From Deltaproteobacteria bacterium (lineage in GTDB: Bacteria; Desulfobacterota; DSM-4660; Desulfatiglandales; Desulfatiglandaceae), in contig JAFDIV010000002.1 of the NCBI GenBank assembly GCA_019307815.1, forward strand, positions 1 through 64,000: 64,000 bases of DNA. Reading direction: 5' to 3'. The notes under the pieces are model-generated. The model saw only the letters and a program-made list of their open reading frames with translations. It was not told where the DNA came from and did no database searches. The stretch's first letter is position 1, and every line of letters starts with the position of its first letter. Position numbers and translations under genes: made by a program. Shown piece after piece: positions 15,707 to 24,798 of the stretch.

Positions 15707-16162
15707 TCACTCCTGGGGTTGCTCTGCCTTTACCTTTACCTTGAGAGTTGCCGTCACCTCAGGGTAAATCTTGACAGGGACCTCAAATTCTCCCACGGTC
15801 TTGATGGGCCTATCAAGGGCTATTTTGCGCCGATCAATAACAATACCTTCCTTTTCCAATTCAGAGGCAATGTCCATAGCTGTCACAGAGCCATAGAGCT
15901 TGCCTTCCTCACCTGCCTTTTGCCTAAAGCTAAGAGCGATTCCTTCCATCTTCTCCTTTAGCTGCTCAGCCTCTTCCTTGGCCCTTAGTCTTTTGGCCTC
16001 AATCTTTTTCCGCCTACTTTCCAGATATTTCAGGTTCTGAGCAGTGGCCTCAAGGGCAAGGCCTTTTGGTAAAAGATAGTTCCTAGCATACCCCTTGGCC
16101 ACATCCAAAATATCCCCTTCTAATCCCAATTCATGCATATCCTGTGTCAATATAATCTTCAT
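15707..16162 (-). CDS. rplI: 50S ribosomal protein bL9
   Basis: 151 residues, normal length. The N-terminal rRNA-binding domain (MKIILTQDMHELGLEGD, VAKGYARNYLLPKGLA) is followed by the long connecting helix rich in Lys/Glu (about 40-78) and the C-terminal domain (GSVTAMDIASELEKEGI). GGAGGGTTATTAT precedes the start. Part of rpsF-rpsR-DUF2232-rplI. Confidence 0.97.
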   Translation of the reverse strand: MKIILTQDMHELGLEGDILDVAKGYARNYLLPKGLALEATAQNLKYLESRRKKIEAKRLRAKEEAEQLKEKMEGIALSFRQKAGEEGKLYGSVTAMDIASELEKEGIVIDRRKIALDRPIKTVGEFEVPVKIYPEVTATLKVKVKAEQPQE

Positions 16163-16214
16163 ATAATAACCCTCCTAACGTGGATAAATCTAAAATGACA
16201 AAGGTAATAAAAAA

Positions 16215-17153
16215 TCATGCGGTATTTCCCTTCCCGATCCTTCGAAAATTAACCCACTGATCGAACAGTCCTGCTAAGGCAAGAAGTGCCAAGAAAAATT
16301 GCTGAACTGAAATAAAGAAGTAAATCACAACCCTGAGCCAGCCAGGGGCCCCGAACCTGTTCAGAAAATGCGAAAGAATGGCAATACCTTGGAACAGGTA
16401 AGCGGTCATCAGTATGAGCAAAAGATTTATGGCAATAAATCTTATACTGGGAAAGGGTAAAAATAAAGAAAAACCTGATACGATCACCCCCCAGACAAGG
16501 CGCTCCGGAGCGCTCCAGTCACTCAGGCGGTCCCATTGCTCGGGATGCCTCGCCTTGGCCCGAAAAAGCCGCAGGCTCAACAGCACGTTCACCCAGACCA
16601 CAAAGGCGCTTCCTATGGTCATTAGCGCTGGATAGATCTGCAGCACGGTCCTTCGCAATAGATCTCCATATGCCTTTATCTCTGCAGCCTTTTCAGGCGG
16701 TATCCCCATGGACTGGTAGGCCTCAAAGGACATTCGAAGGTTTCTGTCCAAATAGGTCTTTATCACATCAAGAGGGCCTGTATGGTAAGCAACGGCTGTC
16801 ACCACGATCACAAGGAGACCTACCCCCATGAGAACAGCCGTTCCATAAAAAATCACACGCCCGATACTGGCTTGCCTTTGAAAAAGTTGGGAAAGGGCAA
16901 GGCCAAGTGCGCCAAACTCCAGACAAAACAATGCTAATCGATGAAGGCCCGCGGCCATGGCCACGGCCACCAGAATGCCCACCACCAAAGCGACAAATTG
17001 AGCCGCATGGCGAAAAGGCAGCCCGCTTACGTAATAGATAAAGGGCAAGGGTGTGAGGAGCCCCACAAACAGACCAGCAACCGGAATAGCTGCAATGGCT
17101 GCCAAAAAGGCAGCTACCCAACCCATACATCCAATGAGATCTACTATTCTCAT
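16215..17153 (-). CDS. DUF2232 membrane protein (YybS-like)
   Basis: 312 residues with about eight hydrophobic segments and no catalytic motif that I recognise. The C-terminal half (APERLVWGVIVSGFSLFLP, IAINLLLILMTAYLFQGIAI) matches the pattern of the DUF2232 family, whose members commonly sit between rpsR and rplI, as here. Function is not established; a role in envelope or stress physiology has been guessed from neighbours only. Start ATG 17153 lacks a strong ribosome binding site. Confidence 0.8.
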   Translation of the reverse strand: MRIVDLIGCMGWVAAFLAAIAAIPVAGLFVGLLTPLPFIYYVSGLPFRHAAQFVALVVGILVAVAMAAGLHRLALFCLEFGALGLALSQLFQRQASIGRVIFYGTAVLMGVGLLVIVVTAVAYHTGPLDVIKTYLDRNLRMSFEAYQSMGIPPEKAAEIKAYGDLLRRTVLQIYPALMTIGSAFVVWVNVLLSLRLFRAKARHPEQWDRLSDWSAPERLVWGVIVSGFSLFLPFPSIRFIAINLLLILMTAYLFQGIAILSHFLNRFGAPGWLRVVIYFFISVQQFFLALLALAGLFDQWVNFRRIGKGNTA

Positions 17154-17226
17154 GGGCTCATTATAGTGGTAGACGCCTTTTCCCTCTAAAGAGCGCGAGT
17201 CACCTGCGGTCCTTTGATAGGTGGGA

Positions 17227-17472
17227 TTATCTCACAACAGAGGTGGTAAAAGGCAGTAGCGCCATAATCCTTGCCCGTTTTATGGCCAAGGTAAGCATCC
17301 GCTGGTGTGTAGCACAATTGCCTGATATCCTCCTAGGAATGATCTTTCCCCTCTCCGTGGTGAACATCCTCAAGGTCTTTGGATCCTTATAGTCAATCTT
17401 AAGGGTACTATCTGCACAAAACTTACAGATTTTTCTTCTGTGATATGTCCTTCTGGTCCTATTGTACGCCAT
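17227..17472 (-). CDS. rpsR: 30S ribosomal protein bS18
   Basis: 81 residues from ATG 17472, chosen because a GGAGGAGG sits just upstream inside the end of rpsF; an in-frame start 10 codons earlier adds residues foreign to S18. [36 protein letters not shown] and [12 protein letters not shown] are the standard S18 signature. The two-plus-one cysteines (C-x2-C and GNC) mark a zinc-type (C+) variant. It overlaps rpsF by 14 bp. Confidence 0.95.
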   Translation of the reverse strand: MAYNRTRRTYHRRKICKFCADSTLKIDYKDPKTLRMFTTERGKIIPRRISGNCATHQRMLTLAIKRARIMALLPFTTSVVR

Positions 17473-17884
17473 GCTCTGCCTCCTCCGCCGACTCTTCAGC
17501 AATCTCGCTTGCGCCCTCTGGTGTTTCGTCCTTTTGTTCCTCGGACTCTACCTCCTCTTGGGTGCCAAATTCCTTCTTGAGTTGTTCTGGGTCTGCCTTA
17601 TCCTTGAGCTTGATGGTTTGATACTTCATTACCCTGTCATCAAGACGCAGGTCTCGCTCTAACAAGGCAGTTATGCCTGGGGGCCCGCAGAATTGGAGGA
17701 GTACGTAAAACCCCTTATCGAACTTCCTGACCCGATAGGCCAGGTCCTTTTTGCCCCATTCATCTACACGTATCACCACGCCGCCGTTTTTCTCTATAAT
17801 GCCGTTGAATTTTTCCAAAACGGCCTTATAATCGTCATGCGACAGCTCGGGGCTCAACAGATACAGCGTCTCATAAAACCTCAT
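17459..17884 (-). CDS. rpsF: 30S ribosomal protein bS6 with acidic tail
   Basis: 141 residues. The S6 core (about 1-95: [37 protein letters not shown]) is followed by a roughly 40-residue tail very rich in Glu ([14 protein letters not shown] and so on), longer than in many S6 proteins. First gene of the minus-strand operon; a consensus promoter lies about 110 bp upstream. Confidence 0.96.
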   Translation of the reverse strand: MRFYETLYLLSPELSHDDYKAVLEKFNGIIEKNGGVVIRVDEWGKKDLAYRVRKFDKGFYVLLQFCGPPGITALLERDLRLDDRVMKYQTIKLKDKADPEQLKKEFGTQEEVESEEQKDETPEGASEIAEESAEEAEHGVQ

Positions 17885-17990
17885 GTTTTTCTTCTCCTTT
17901 CGGCCTTTTTATATGGTCCCACTACCACGGCTAATTATTGATATACAGCCTTAAGGCAATGGAACAAGGAGTCATATTTTAAAGTTAATT

Positions 17991-18019
17991 AAAATATCTA
18001 CAGTTACTATATATGTCAA
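17991..18019 (-). promoter_or_regulatory. Promoter of the rpsF-rpsR-rplI-dnaB operon
   Basis: On the minus strand a perfect TTGACA (complement of 18014-18019), a 17-bp spacer and TATTTT (complement of 17991-17996) lie upstream of rpsF in an AT-rich gap shared with the divergent suhB gene. Confidence 0.65.
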
Positions 18020-18131
18020 GGAAAATGCACTCCTAATCAAAGCCCTTTTGCAAGAATTGGCTCCCAAATCCTTGATTTATCCAACCACACCATGTAATGA
18101 GTGGTATGGGTATTTTATATGGAGGTAGGCC

Positions 18132-18917
18132 ATGTGGGAAAAGGAACTCACAGTTGCAAGTGAGGCGGCCAAGAAGGCGGGGAAAATATTAAATGAGACC
18201 TTTGGCCGTGTGCACCATATTATGAAAAAGGGAGAAATTGACCTGGTCACAGAAGCAGACCTAAATTCGGAGAAGGCCATTCTGACCGTTCTTTCAGAGG
18301 CCTTTCCCAAGGACAACATTCTATCAGAAGAAACCGGCAATCAAGACCATCTGTCCCAGCGGACATGGTTGGTGGACCCTTTGGATGGCACTACCAATTT
18401 TGCCCATGGATTTCCCTTTTATTGTGTGTCCATCGCCTTGGAGGTGGACCAAGAGCTTATGGTGGGCGTGGTGTACAATCCGTACATGAATGAGCTCTTT
18501 CAGGCCATAAGAGGCCAAGGGGCCACCCTTAATGGCAAACCCATTCACACCTCGCAGACCTCTAGTATCAGCGAGGCCTTGCTGGGTACTGGGTTTCCCT
18601 ATGATATTCACCAAAGATCAGAAGGCGTGTTGGACCTTTTCCGCAGGATGGTCCTCGTGGCCCAGGGCGTGCGCAGGGCAGGTTCTGCTGCACTTGACCT
18701 TTGCTATGTGGCCGCGGGCAGGCTTGACGGCTTTTGGGAACAGTCCCTTAAGCCCTGGGATACGGCGGCAGGCTGTGTAATACTATTGGAGGCAGGTGGA
18801 AGGCTTAGCACATATAATGGAGGGGCTTATGACCCATATAAGAACACCATAGTGGGCTCCAACCCCTTTATCTACGACGAAATGATGCACATTATAAGGC
18901 AGGCCAACTCCCAGTAA
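18132..18917 (+). CDS. suhB: Inositol monophosphatase family protein (SuhB-like)
   Basis: 261 residues, normal length. The Mg-dependent phosphatase motifs are complete: DLVTEAD (about 37-43), LSEETG (63-68), WLVDPLDGTTNFAHGFP (77-93) and KPWDTAAGCVILLEAGG near 212. It hydrolyses inositol phosphates and related sugar phosphates; in E. coli SuhB also helps rRNA antitermination, which cannot be inferred here. It is transcribed away from the ribosomal-protein operon. Start ATG 18132 has GGAGG 11 bases upstream. Confidence 0.92.
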   Translation: MWEKELTVASEAAKKAGKILNETFGRVHHIMKKGEIDLVTEADLNSEKAILTVLSEAFPKDNILSEETGNQDHLSQRTWLVDPLDGTTNFAHGFPFYCVSIALEVDQELMVGVVYNPYMNELFQAIRGQGATLNGKPIHTSQTSSISEALLGTGFPYDIHQRSEGVLDLFRRMVLVAQGVRRAGSAALDLCYVAAGRLDGFWEQSLKPWDTAAGCVILLEAGGRLSTYNGGAYDPYKNTIVGSNPFIYDEMMHIIRQANSQ

Positions 18918-19387
18918 TCATTAATCTCAAACTAAAAGAATCCAATATTAGCTTTTCTGGCATTGAACCGTGTTGCAAAGAGATGGCAACGTTCATAAGT
19001 AGCTGAAAAGAGGCACTCAATCAATTTGCTATCCTGTTCGGACACAGGGTGCCACTAATGAATATCAGTTACACAGCCCGTATAGAACACGACCTATGGC
19101 GCTCAGTTACATTAATTATGTTAATACAGGCGGTGGTAGAGATATCTTACCAGAGGATCCAAATAACGTAAGATTAGATTGTTTTTATAGGCTGGATACA
19201 GGAGCTGCAAGCATGACACTTGTAAACCCTGAGGTGAAGGCTTAGCGTGATTGAAGAGGCTATATTCCTTCTTTGTTTTTCTCAACCTGAATCATGGCGT
19301 TGAGCCTAGTGAGAGACACTTTTTTCGTATGATGAGGAGTTTGACGCAAAATAGAAAAGATGAGGAAGAAGTAATTTGTAGAATTCC
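18918..19387. other. Spacer after suhB
   Basis: 470 bp without a supported gene. An open frame with ATG at 19096 runs to TAG 19243-19245 (49 codons, open further upstream without a start), but it has no ribosome binding site and matches nothing I know. No clear terminator or repeat. Confidence 0.4.
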
Positions 19388-20125
19388 TCAGAACAAAAAC
19401 CTGTGCAGATATATGAGGCCAATTTCAAGTAAGGGCTCATCATCTTGTTCTGCTTTTGATACCAGGTTGTTATCAATTTCGACCTTAGTCAGGAATTCGG
19501 TTTTGAAGACAAATTCCCTAAATACATCCAGGTTGTAACAGGCCACGATAATTTTTTGGATCTGGCCTTGGCTCAGGGGCTTTCCTTTTTCCCTTTTGGG
19601 ATGGAAAAGGATGGATCCCATTTTGTCATTCCATTCCAGGTAAGGGCCAAGGCCCTGATTCTCTATCCAATCTGTGACTTTCCATTGTGTTCCCTCTTTG
19701 ATTCCCAAACAATTGGGGGTATCCAGCCTGAAGAAAAAGGCTTCAGGGGTACCATTTTCTGTTATTCTGGATGCCCTCCCAAGGGGATAAAGCCTGCATG
19801 CCGAGGGCCTGTTAGCATACACAAGGCAACCAGAATCAGAAACAAAGGGACAGGGCTTATCTCCTGTGTTTTCCATCTTTAATGAGATGACAGGGAAGCC
19901 AGAGTTTTCATCGATTCGGTAAAGGGTGTAGCGTGAGAGGAAATCATCAGAGTGGAGATTCAATCCCCTTTTTAGGCGAAGTACATCATAGGGAGTGAGA
20001 GGCAGGTGTTTGTTTCTGCAGCAGGAGTTGAAGCACGAAAGCTCACTGTGGCATAGAAAATAAAAACTGTCAGTTAGAAGCAATGTTTCCTTAGTGGGTT
20101 TATGAGGAAATATTTCCATCAGCAA
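19388..20125 (-). CDS. YkgJ-family cysteine-cluster protein
   Basis: 245 residues. Cysteines cluster as in the YkgJ/UPF0153 family of probable metal- or iron-sulfur-binding proteins: SCFNSCCRNKHLPLTPYDVLRL (split here as SCFNSCCRNK, then LPLTPYDVLRLKR), KPCPFVSDSGCLVY, ANRPSACRLYPLG and DTPNCLGI. The second half after about residue 150 (WIENQGLGPYLEWNDKM) resembles the C-terminal part of longer members. The biochemical role is unknown. It is a single-gene unit with non-coding spacers on both sides. Confidence 0.8.
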   Translation of the reverse strand: MLMEIFPHKPTKETLLLTDSFYFLCHSELSCFNSCCRNKHLPLTPYDVLRLKRGLNLHSDDFLSRYTLYRIDENSGFPVISLKMENTGDKPCPFVSDSGCLVYANRPSACRLYPLGRASRITENGTPEAFFFRLDTPNCLGIKEGTQWKVTDWIENQGLGPYLEWNDKMGSILFHPKREKGKPLSQGQIQKIIVACYNLDVFREFVFKTEFLTKVEIDNNLVSKAEQDDEPLLEIGLIYLHRFLF

Positions 20126-20634
20126 AACTCACATTTCTAGGGTTTAGGATCAAGGCAAAGGGATAAAGGCTCAAGGTCAAGAATTTTATAATTCTATTCT
20201 TCCAGAATTCTATGCGTCAACGGTGAACTGTGAACGGTCAACTACACACTTGTGATTCAGTCGCTGGAAAAACCTCTCTGGCCCATCCAGAGCAGGTAAA
20301 CCGCGCCAGAGGCGGGTAAACCTTCTAGCCTAGCACCTATTTAAGCATATCAGGAACCAATGCCAATTAGAAGGGCATTGTCATTTGAGGCGATATGGCA
20401 AGGAGGTTGTGGAAAGGGCAAATCAACGTATACAAAAGAACAAAAATAAAAAATGAAAAGTCACACACCAGGTGTCGGCAATGCATGGAACATTGATAGC
20501 TTGTCAAACTATTTGTGATAAATAAACCCTATTTACCCACTTGTTTGCCTTGATTTTAGCCCTTGGAGTTGCTTAAATCACACAGATGTGGCTTTTTTGT
20601 TGTCTTAGCTTGAGGGGAAAGGGGTGTAGAGAAT
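20126..20634. other. Spacer upstream of the beta-hydroxyacid dehydrogenase gene
   Basis: About 510 bp without a gene on either strand. One hairpin, CAATGCC (20358-20364) with GGCATTG (20374-20380), stands out; the rest is AT-rich with short GTGAAC-type repeats near 20222-20243. Confidence 0.4.
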
Positions 20635-21519
20635 ATGAGGATCGGATGGATTGGCACAGGCGTGATGGGAGTGGCTATGGCAGGTCATGTTCAAAAAGGG
20701 GGGCACGACCTCTTCATTTACAATCGCACCAAAGACAAGGCCAAGCCCCTTATGGAAAATGGAGGCACATGGTGTGAGTCTCCTGCTGAGGTGGCATCCA
20801 ATGCGGAAGTGGTCTTTACCATTGTGGGGTTTCCAAAGGATGTGGAAGAGGTCTATTTTGGAAAACACGGGATTTTGTCCAAGGCAGGCCCGTGCCGGAT
20901 TGTGGTGGACATGACTACCAGCACCCCGACCCTTGCCAAGAGGATTGCCCAGACAGCAAAAGAAAGAGGTATAGAAAGCCTGGACGCCCCTGTCACGGGC
21001 GGGGACATAGGCGCACGAAAGGGAACCTTGGCCATCATGGTGGGTGGCAGTAAAGAGGCTTATCAAGAGGTTCTTCCCATTATGGAGCTGTTCGGCAAGC
21101 GGGTGGCCTATATGGGAGGGCCGGGGGCTGGGCAGCATGCCAAGGTATGTAACCAGATTTCTGTGGCAGGGACCATGATCGGCATGGTGGAGTCGCTTCT
21201 TTATGCCTACAAGCAGGGGCTGGATCCAGAGGCCATCATTGAAGTGGTAGGCAGTGGAGCCGGAGGCTCCTGGTCAATGAATAACCTGGCACCCCGGGTG
21301 GTTCGGGGTGATTATAAAAGCGGATTCTTTGTAGAACACTTTGTAAAGGATATGGGGATAGCCCTTGAGGAGGCCAACGCAGCCGGACTGTCATTGCCAG
21401 GATTGGCGCTCATACACCAGCTTTACGTGGCTCTCAAGGCTCAGGGCTTCGGCCGTTTTGCCACCCAGTCCCTATTTTTGGCACTGAAATCCTTGAGCGA
21501 GAGTCAATCGGACGATTAG
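20635..21519 (+). CDS. NAD(P)-dependent beta-hydroxyacid dehydrogenase (3-hydroxyisobutyrate / tartronate semialdehyde reductase family)
   Basis: 294 residues, normal for the family. N-terminal Rossmann fold with GWIGTGVMGVAMAGH (about 4-18), substrate loop DAPVTGGDIGARKGTLAIMVGG (positions about 118-139, key DAPVTGG), and catalytic Lys region GAGQHAKVCNQI (about 164-175). These enzymes oxidise or reduce short beta-hydroxyacids such as 3-hydroxyisobutyrate, glycerate or 4-hydroxybutyrate; the substrate cannot be told from the sequence. GAAAGGGG lies upstream of ATG 20635. The neighbours give no pathway. Confidence 0.88.
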   Translation: MRIGWIGTGVMGVAMAGHVQKGGHDLFIYNRTKDKAKPLMENGGTWCESPAEVASNAEVVFTIVGFPKDVEEVYFGKHGILSKAGPCRIVVDMTTSTPTLAKRIAQTAKERGIESLDAPVTGGDIGARKGTLAIMVGGSKEAYQEVLPIMELFGKRVAYMGGPGAGQHAKVCNQISVAGTMIGMVESLLYAYKQGLDPEAIIEVVGSGAGGSWSMNNLAPRVVRGDYKSGFFVEHFVKDMGIALEEANAAGLSLPGLALIHQLYVALKAQGFGRFATQSLFLALKSLSESQSDD

Positions 21520-21558
21520 CCCCTGGGACCGCTCAATTTCCTGACTCAGTAGCCTGGT

Positions 21559-22524
21559 TTAGTCAGAGGCGAAAATAAACTTTGAGCCGACACTGTTCAA
21601 TACAAACGAAGAGGGGAATTCCTCTTCAAAGCGCTGGATCGCCTTCCAACCAGTACAGTGCATGGGAACAAGCACTTTTGGGTCTATGGCCTTGAACTCC
21701 TCAATGGTCTTTTCAATGATTGGCTCAAAAAAGGCCCCTGAGAGATGAAACCCACCTAGGACTGCATGGACCCTTTCAATTCCAGTTATCTTTTTGGCAT
21801 AGATGACTGTATTTATAATTCCAGCATGGCTGCATCCTGCCACTATTACTAGGCCCTTGTCTTTAAGGTTCATAACCAAGGCCTGGTCATCCAAAATAGC
21901 ATCTTGTACTACTTCCCCATCTTTTTTCATAAAGGCATTCGGGAGCCCCTTTTCAAAATCAGTGACTCGCTCTACTTCACCAGTAACAACGAGTGTATCG
22001 TCGCCAAGCAATGTGGGCTTAGTACTTTCAAGAATATCAACCCCCTTGTTCCTTAATGCCTCTTTCGTAATTGTTTGGGGAAATAATAGTTTTCTACCGT
22101 CTTCTAAGGCAAAATAGCGGGGGGTGAGAAAGGCATCGGGGTGTACTACAACTGAAATAGGCCTAGCCATTTGCTCCAGAAGGATATCCAGGCTGCCGGT
22201 ATGGTCCATATGCCCATGGCTGAGCACAATGGTCTCTATATCCTTGACCTTTACACCCAAGATTTCAATGTTATGAGGGACTCCTACTTGACTGTAGCCT
22301 GTATCAAAGAGAACCGTGTAGGTATTTTCCCCTTGATATACCTTGACAAGCATTGACAGTCCGTGCTCAGCCAAGACGGTATCAGTAGGTATCTCACCGG
22401 TCTTGGAAAGAGGGGGTCTGACCACAACATCTGTATTTCTCAGTAACACATCGGTGTAGTTATCCATTAAGGTAAGAACTTCAATTCTACTTGTTTCCTT
22501 TAATGAAATAGAAGGCTCTTTCAT
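21559..22524 (-). CDS. Metallo-beta-lactamase-fold hydrolase
   Basis: 321 residues. The metal site motif SHGHMDHTG (about residues 98-106), FDTGYSQ, VVAGCSHAGIINTV and LGGFHLSGA place it with the MBL group that includes dihydropterin/RFA-P synthase-like and periplasmic sulfur-metabolism relatives. The substrate is unknown. Its start lies two bases from the stop of coaE on the same strand, so the order coaE then MBL looks like one transcript. Confidence 0.85.
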   Translation of the reverse strand: MKEPSISLKETSRIEVLTLMDNYTDVLLRNTDVVVRPPLSKTGEIPTDTVLAEHGLSMLVKVYQGENTYTVLFDTGYSQVGVPHNIEILGVKVKDIETIVLSHGHMDHTGSLDILLEQMARPISVVVHPDAFLTPRYFALEDGRKLLFPQTITKEALRNKGVDILESTKPTLLGDDTLVVTGEVERVTDFEKGLPNAFMKKDGEVVQDAILDDQALVMNLKDKGLVIVAGCSHAGIINTVIYAKKITGIERVHAVLGGFHLSGAFFEPIIEKTIEEFKAIDPKVLVPMHCTGWKAIQRFEEEFPSSFVLNSVGSKFIFASD

Positions 22525-22525
22525 C

Positions 22526-23179
22526 TTAGTGCTCTCCTTTCTGTATTTTAACTAAGGTCCTCCATAGATCTATTACTTGCTTTTTAGTTTCCTCAAGGGA
22601 CCTATCATTATAAATAATAAAATCAGCGCGTCTTAACTTTTCATCAATGGGGATCTGGGCCTTAAGGATTTGTCTGGCTTGTTTCTGGCTAATTTTGTCG
22701 CGTTTAACCAGGCGTTGGATTTGGGTCCTTTCTGGTGTGTAGACAACCAGTGTTTTGTCAACCAGATACTCCAGACCTACTTCAAATAGCAAAGGAATTA
22801 CTGCCTGGAGGATTGCTTCAGGATTTGTTCTTGCAATTTTTCCCGCTTGCTCAATGAATGCGTCCACGATTCTCTGATGGGTAAAGGATTCCAATATTTT
22901 TCTTTTCTGTGGATCTTGGAACACGATGGTGGAAAGCCTTCTTCGGTCTAGGGACCCATCTGGGCCGATTATACCTTTTCCAAAATACTGTACAATTTCT
23001 TCAAATGCAGGGCTTCCCGGCTCCACGACCTTTCTCGCAAGGATGTCGAAATCAATGGTGAAAGCACCCAAGGCCTCTAACATACTGGCAACCGTGCTTT
23101 TTCCCGTAGCAATACCCCCTGTGACTCCGAGAAGTAAGATATTTGAATCTAAAGTGAAGTCCTTGATCTTTTTTGTCAT
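22526..23179 (-). CDS. coaE: Dephospho-CoA kinase
   Basis: 217 residues. It phosphorylates dephospho-CoA in the last step of CoA synthesis. P-loop GVTGGIATGKSTVASML (about 18-34), IDFDILARKVVEPG, FGKGIIGPDGSLDRRRL and PLLFEVGLE are all standard CoaE motifs, as is the QIQRLVKRDK segment. The N-terminus is about 15 residues longer than in E. coli. Followed closely by the MBL-fold gene. Confidence 0.95.
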   Translation of the reverse strand: MTKKIKDFTLDSNILLLGVTGGIATGKSTVASMLEALGAFTIDFDILARKVVEPGSPAFEEIVQYFGKGIIGPDGSLDRRRLSTIVFQDPQKRKILESFTHQRIVDAFIEQAGKIARTNPEAILQAVIPLLFEVGLEYLVDKTLVVYTPERTQIQRLVKRDKISQKQARQILKAQIPIDEKLRRADFIIYNDRSLEETKKQVIDLWRTLVKIQKGEH

Positions 23180-23223
23180 GCCTTTTGTTCAAGATCTTTT
23201 GTCAAACTCTGTAACTTAGTTGA

Positions 23224-24597
23224 TCAAGATGTAGGGTCCCAATTACCAGGGTTCATAATCCCATTTGGATCTAGCAACTTTTTTATTCGAGTCAAAAGAT
23301 TAAGGGTAGACTGGTCCATCCTTTCCATCATTAATTTCTGTGCAGGTAATTCACCTTTCCATACCATACCACCTAATTCAAGGGTAAGCCTATTTGATTC
23401 TTCAAGGGCATTTCTTGTATTCTTGATATCCTGTTCATCTGCCCTATTAAAGGAATAGTTAAAACCGAACATAATGCTGGGGCCGGGTAAGATTTGGTGT
23501 ACATAGGAGCACATCATTCCATATTTATGGGCTATCTCAATACCCTTTTTCCACGCCTTTGGAATCGCATGTATGGGTAAGATAGCGCCAGTGTATTGAA
23601 AGCCTCCCCCTTTTCTGAAATCGGCCGCTAGGGCGGCCAGGGGTGGGACATCTAAAAATCTTTTTCTTAATGCCGGATGGAGGTTTTCTACATACTCTAT
23701 CTTGCCACTACCTTTGAATTCACGGAGCAATTTCTTATAGATATCTACCTTGAGCACGAATTCCTCTTTTACATGCCCAGAAAGAATAAGGATAAAGAAG
23801 ACGTGGTTCATCCAATCCGGCTTCTCTTGCATTATAAGGAAAAAGTCTTCAAGTAAATCAAGGCGTGTAATCTCGGATATGGCATCAGGGATTAGGTCAA
23901 TCTCATCAGTAAAAAAGGCAAAGACATCTCTAAACTTGGGTCGTGGAAACAGGCGAAGCGAAAGCTTTGTCACAATGCCTGTGGTTCCATACCAGCCCAC
24001 AAAAAGACCTGCTAAGTCGGGCAATGGGCCTCTTGTAAACCAGTATGGTCCCACAGAACATGATCCTATATGACAGACCTCGCCTGTAGGCAGCACAACC
24101 TCCATACCGTTGATCATTTCTGAATTAATTCCGTATCTTGGTGATATATGCCCATGGCCTTGGATCAATACATTGCCAACGACTGTAGCTGTTGGAGGCG
24201 CCTCTGGGGTGGAGTGCTGTAGGTGGGGATAATTCTTTTCCAAATAGGCCTTTAGTGCACCTTGAGAGACCCCAGCCTCGATTAGTACATAGCGGTTTTC
24301 CTCATTCACTTCAATAATTTTATCCATGGATTTCATGTCCAAAACAATTCCACCCCTGTTAGGTACTGACAGGGCTGAAAGGGCAAAGCCACCTCCCAGA
24401 GGTGTGATGGGTATCTTGTTTTCATTGGCCAAGGCCACTATTTTCTGCACTTCTTCAGTGGTCTTAGGAAGGACAACATAGTCCGCAGAGCGAGGCGGCT
24501 GGGCCCCAGAATCTCTAGAGTAAAGAAAAAGCTCCTCTTGGGATCTAGAAACCCTTTCTTTGCCAAGAATGTTCACCAGTAATTCGTACACACTCAT
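23224..24597 (-). CDS. FAD-linked oxidase (GlcD-like), paralogue of the gene at 25833
   Basis: 457 residues from ATG 24597 (MSVYELLVN); an upstream start 34 codons earlier adds unrelated sequence. FAD_binding_4 domain at about 35-215 (YVVLPKTTEEVQKIV, ITPLGGGFALS, GIVLDMKSMDKI), then a C-terminal FAD-oxidase domain ending LLDPNGIMNPGNWDP. Such enzymes oxidise 2-hydroxyacids or similar substrates and pass electrons to CCG iron-sulfur partners. It is transcribed away from, and closely resembles, the oxidase at 25833-27230, whose operon contains the partners. The substrate is unknown. Confidence 0.85.
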   Translation of the reverse strand: MSVYELLVNILGKERVSRSQEELFLYSRDSGAQPPRSADYVVLPKTTEEVQKIVALANENKIPITPLGGGFALSALSVPNRGGIVLDMKSMDKIIEVNEENRYVLIEAGVSQGALKAYLEKNYPHLQHSTPEAPPTATVVGNVLIQGHGHISPRYGINSEMINGMEVVLPTGEVCHIGSCSVGPYWFTRGPLPDLAGLFVGWYGTTGIVTKLSLRLFPRPKFRDVFAFFTDEIDLIPDAISEITRLDLLEDFFLIMQEKPDWMNHVFFILILSGHVKEEFVLKVDIYKKLLREFKGSGKIEYVENLHPALRKRFLDVPPLAALAADFRKGGGFQYTGAILPIHAIPKAWKKGIEIAHKYGMMCSYVHQILPGPSIMFGFNYSFNRADEQDIKNTRNALEESNRLTLELGGMVWKGELPAQKLMMERMDQSTLNLLTRIKKLLDPNGIMNPGNWDPTS

Positions 24598-24798
24598 AGC
24601 ATCCCCATAGGCTATTACATTTTGTTTCACTTCCTTATGCCAGTCATGGAACGATGTCAAATAGAAAATCTGTTTCACCTTGACACTATAATGCCACATT
24701 GTATAGCCTTAGCCTAGATGGCGTTTTTGCCAGAGACTTAAAGCCATGGCCAGTTTTATAGGTTGATAAAAGGGGGGCTAATCCCTAAAGGAGGGTAT

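Noticed and set aside
19096..19245. 49-codon frame in the spacer after suhB
   Set aside because: No ribosome binding site and no known motif; not enough to call a gene.
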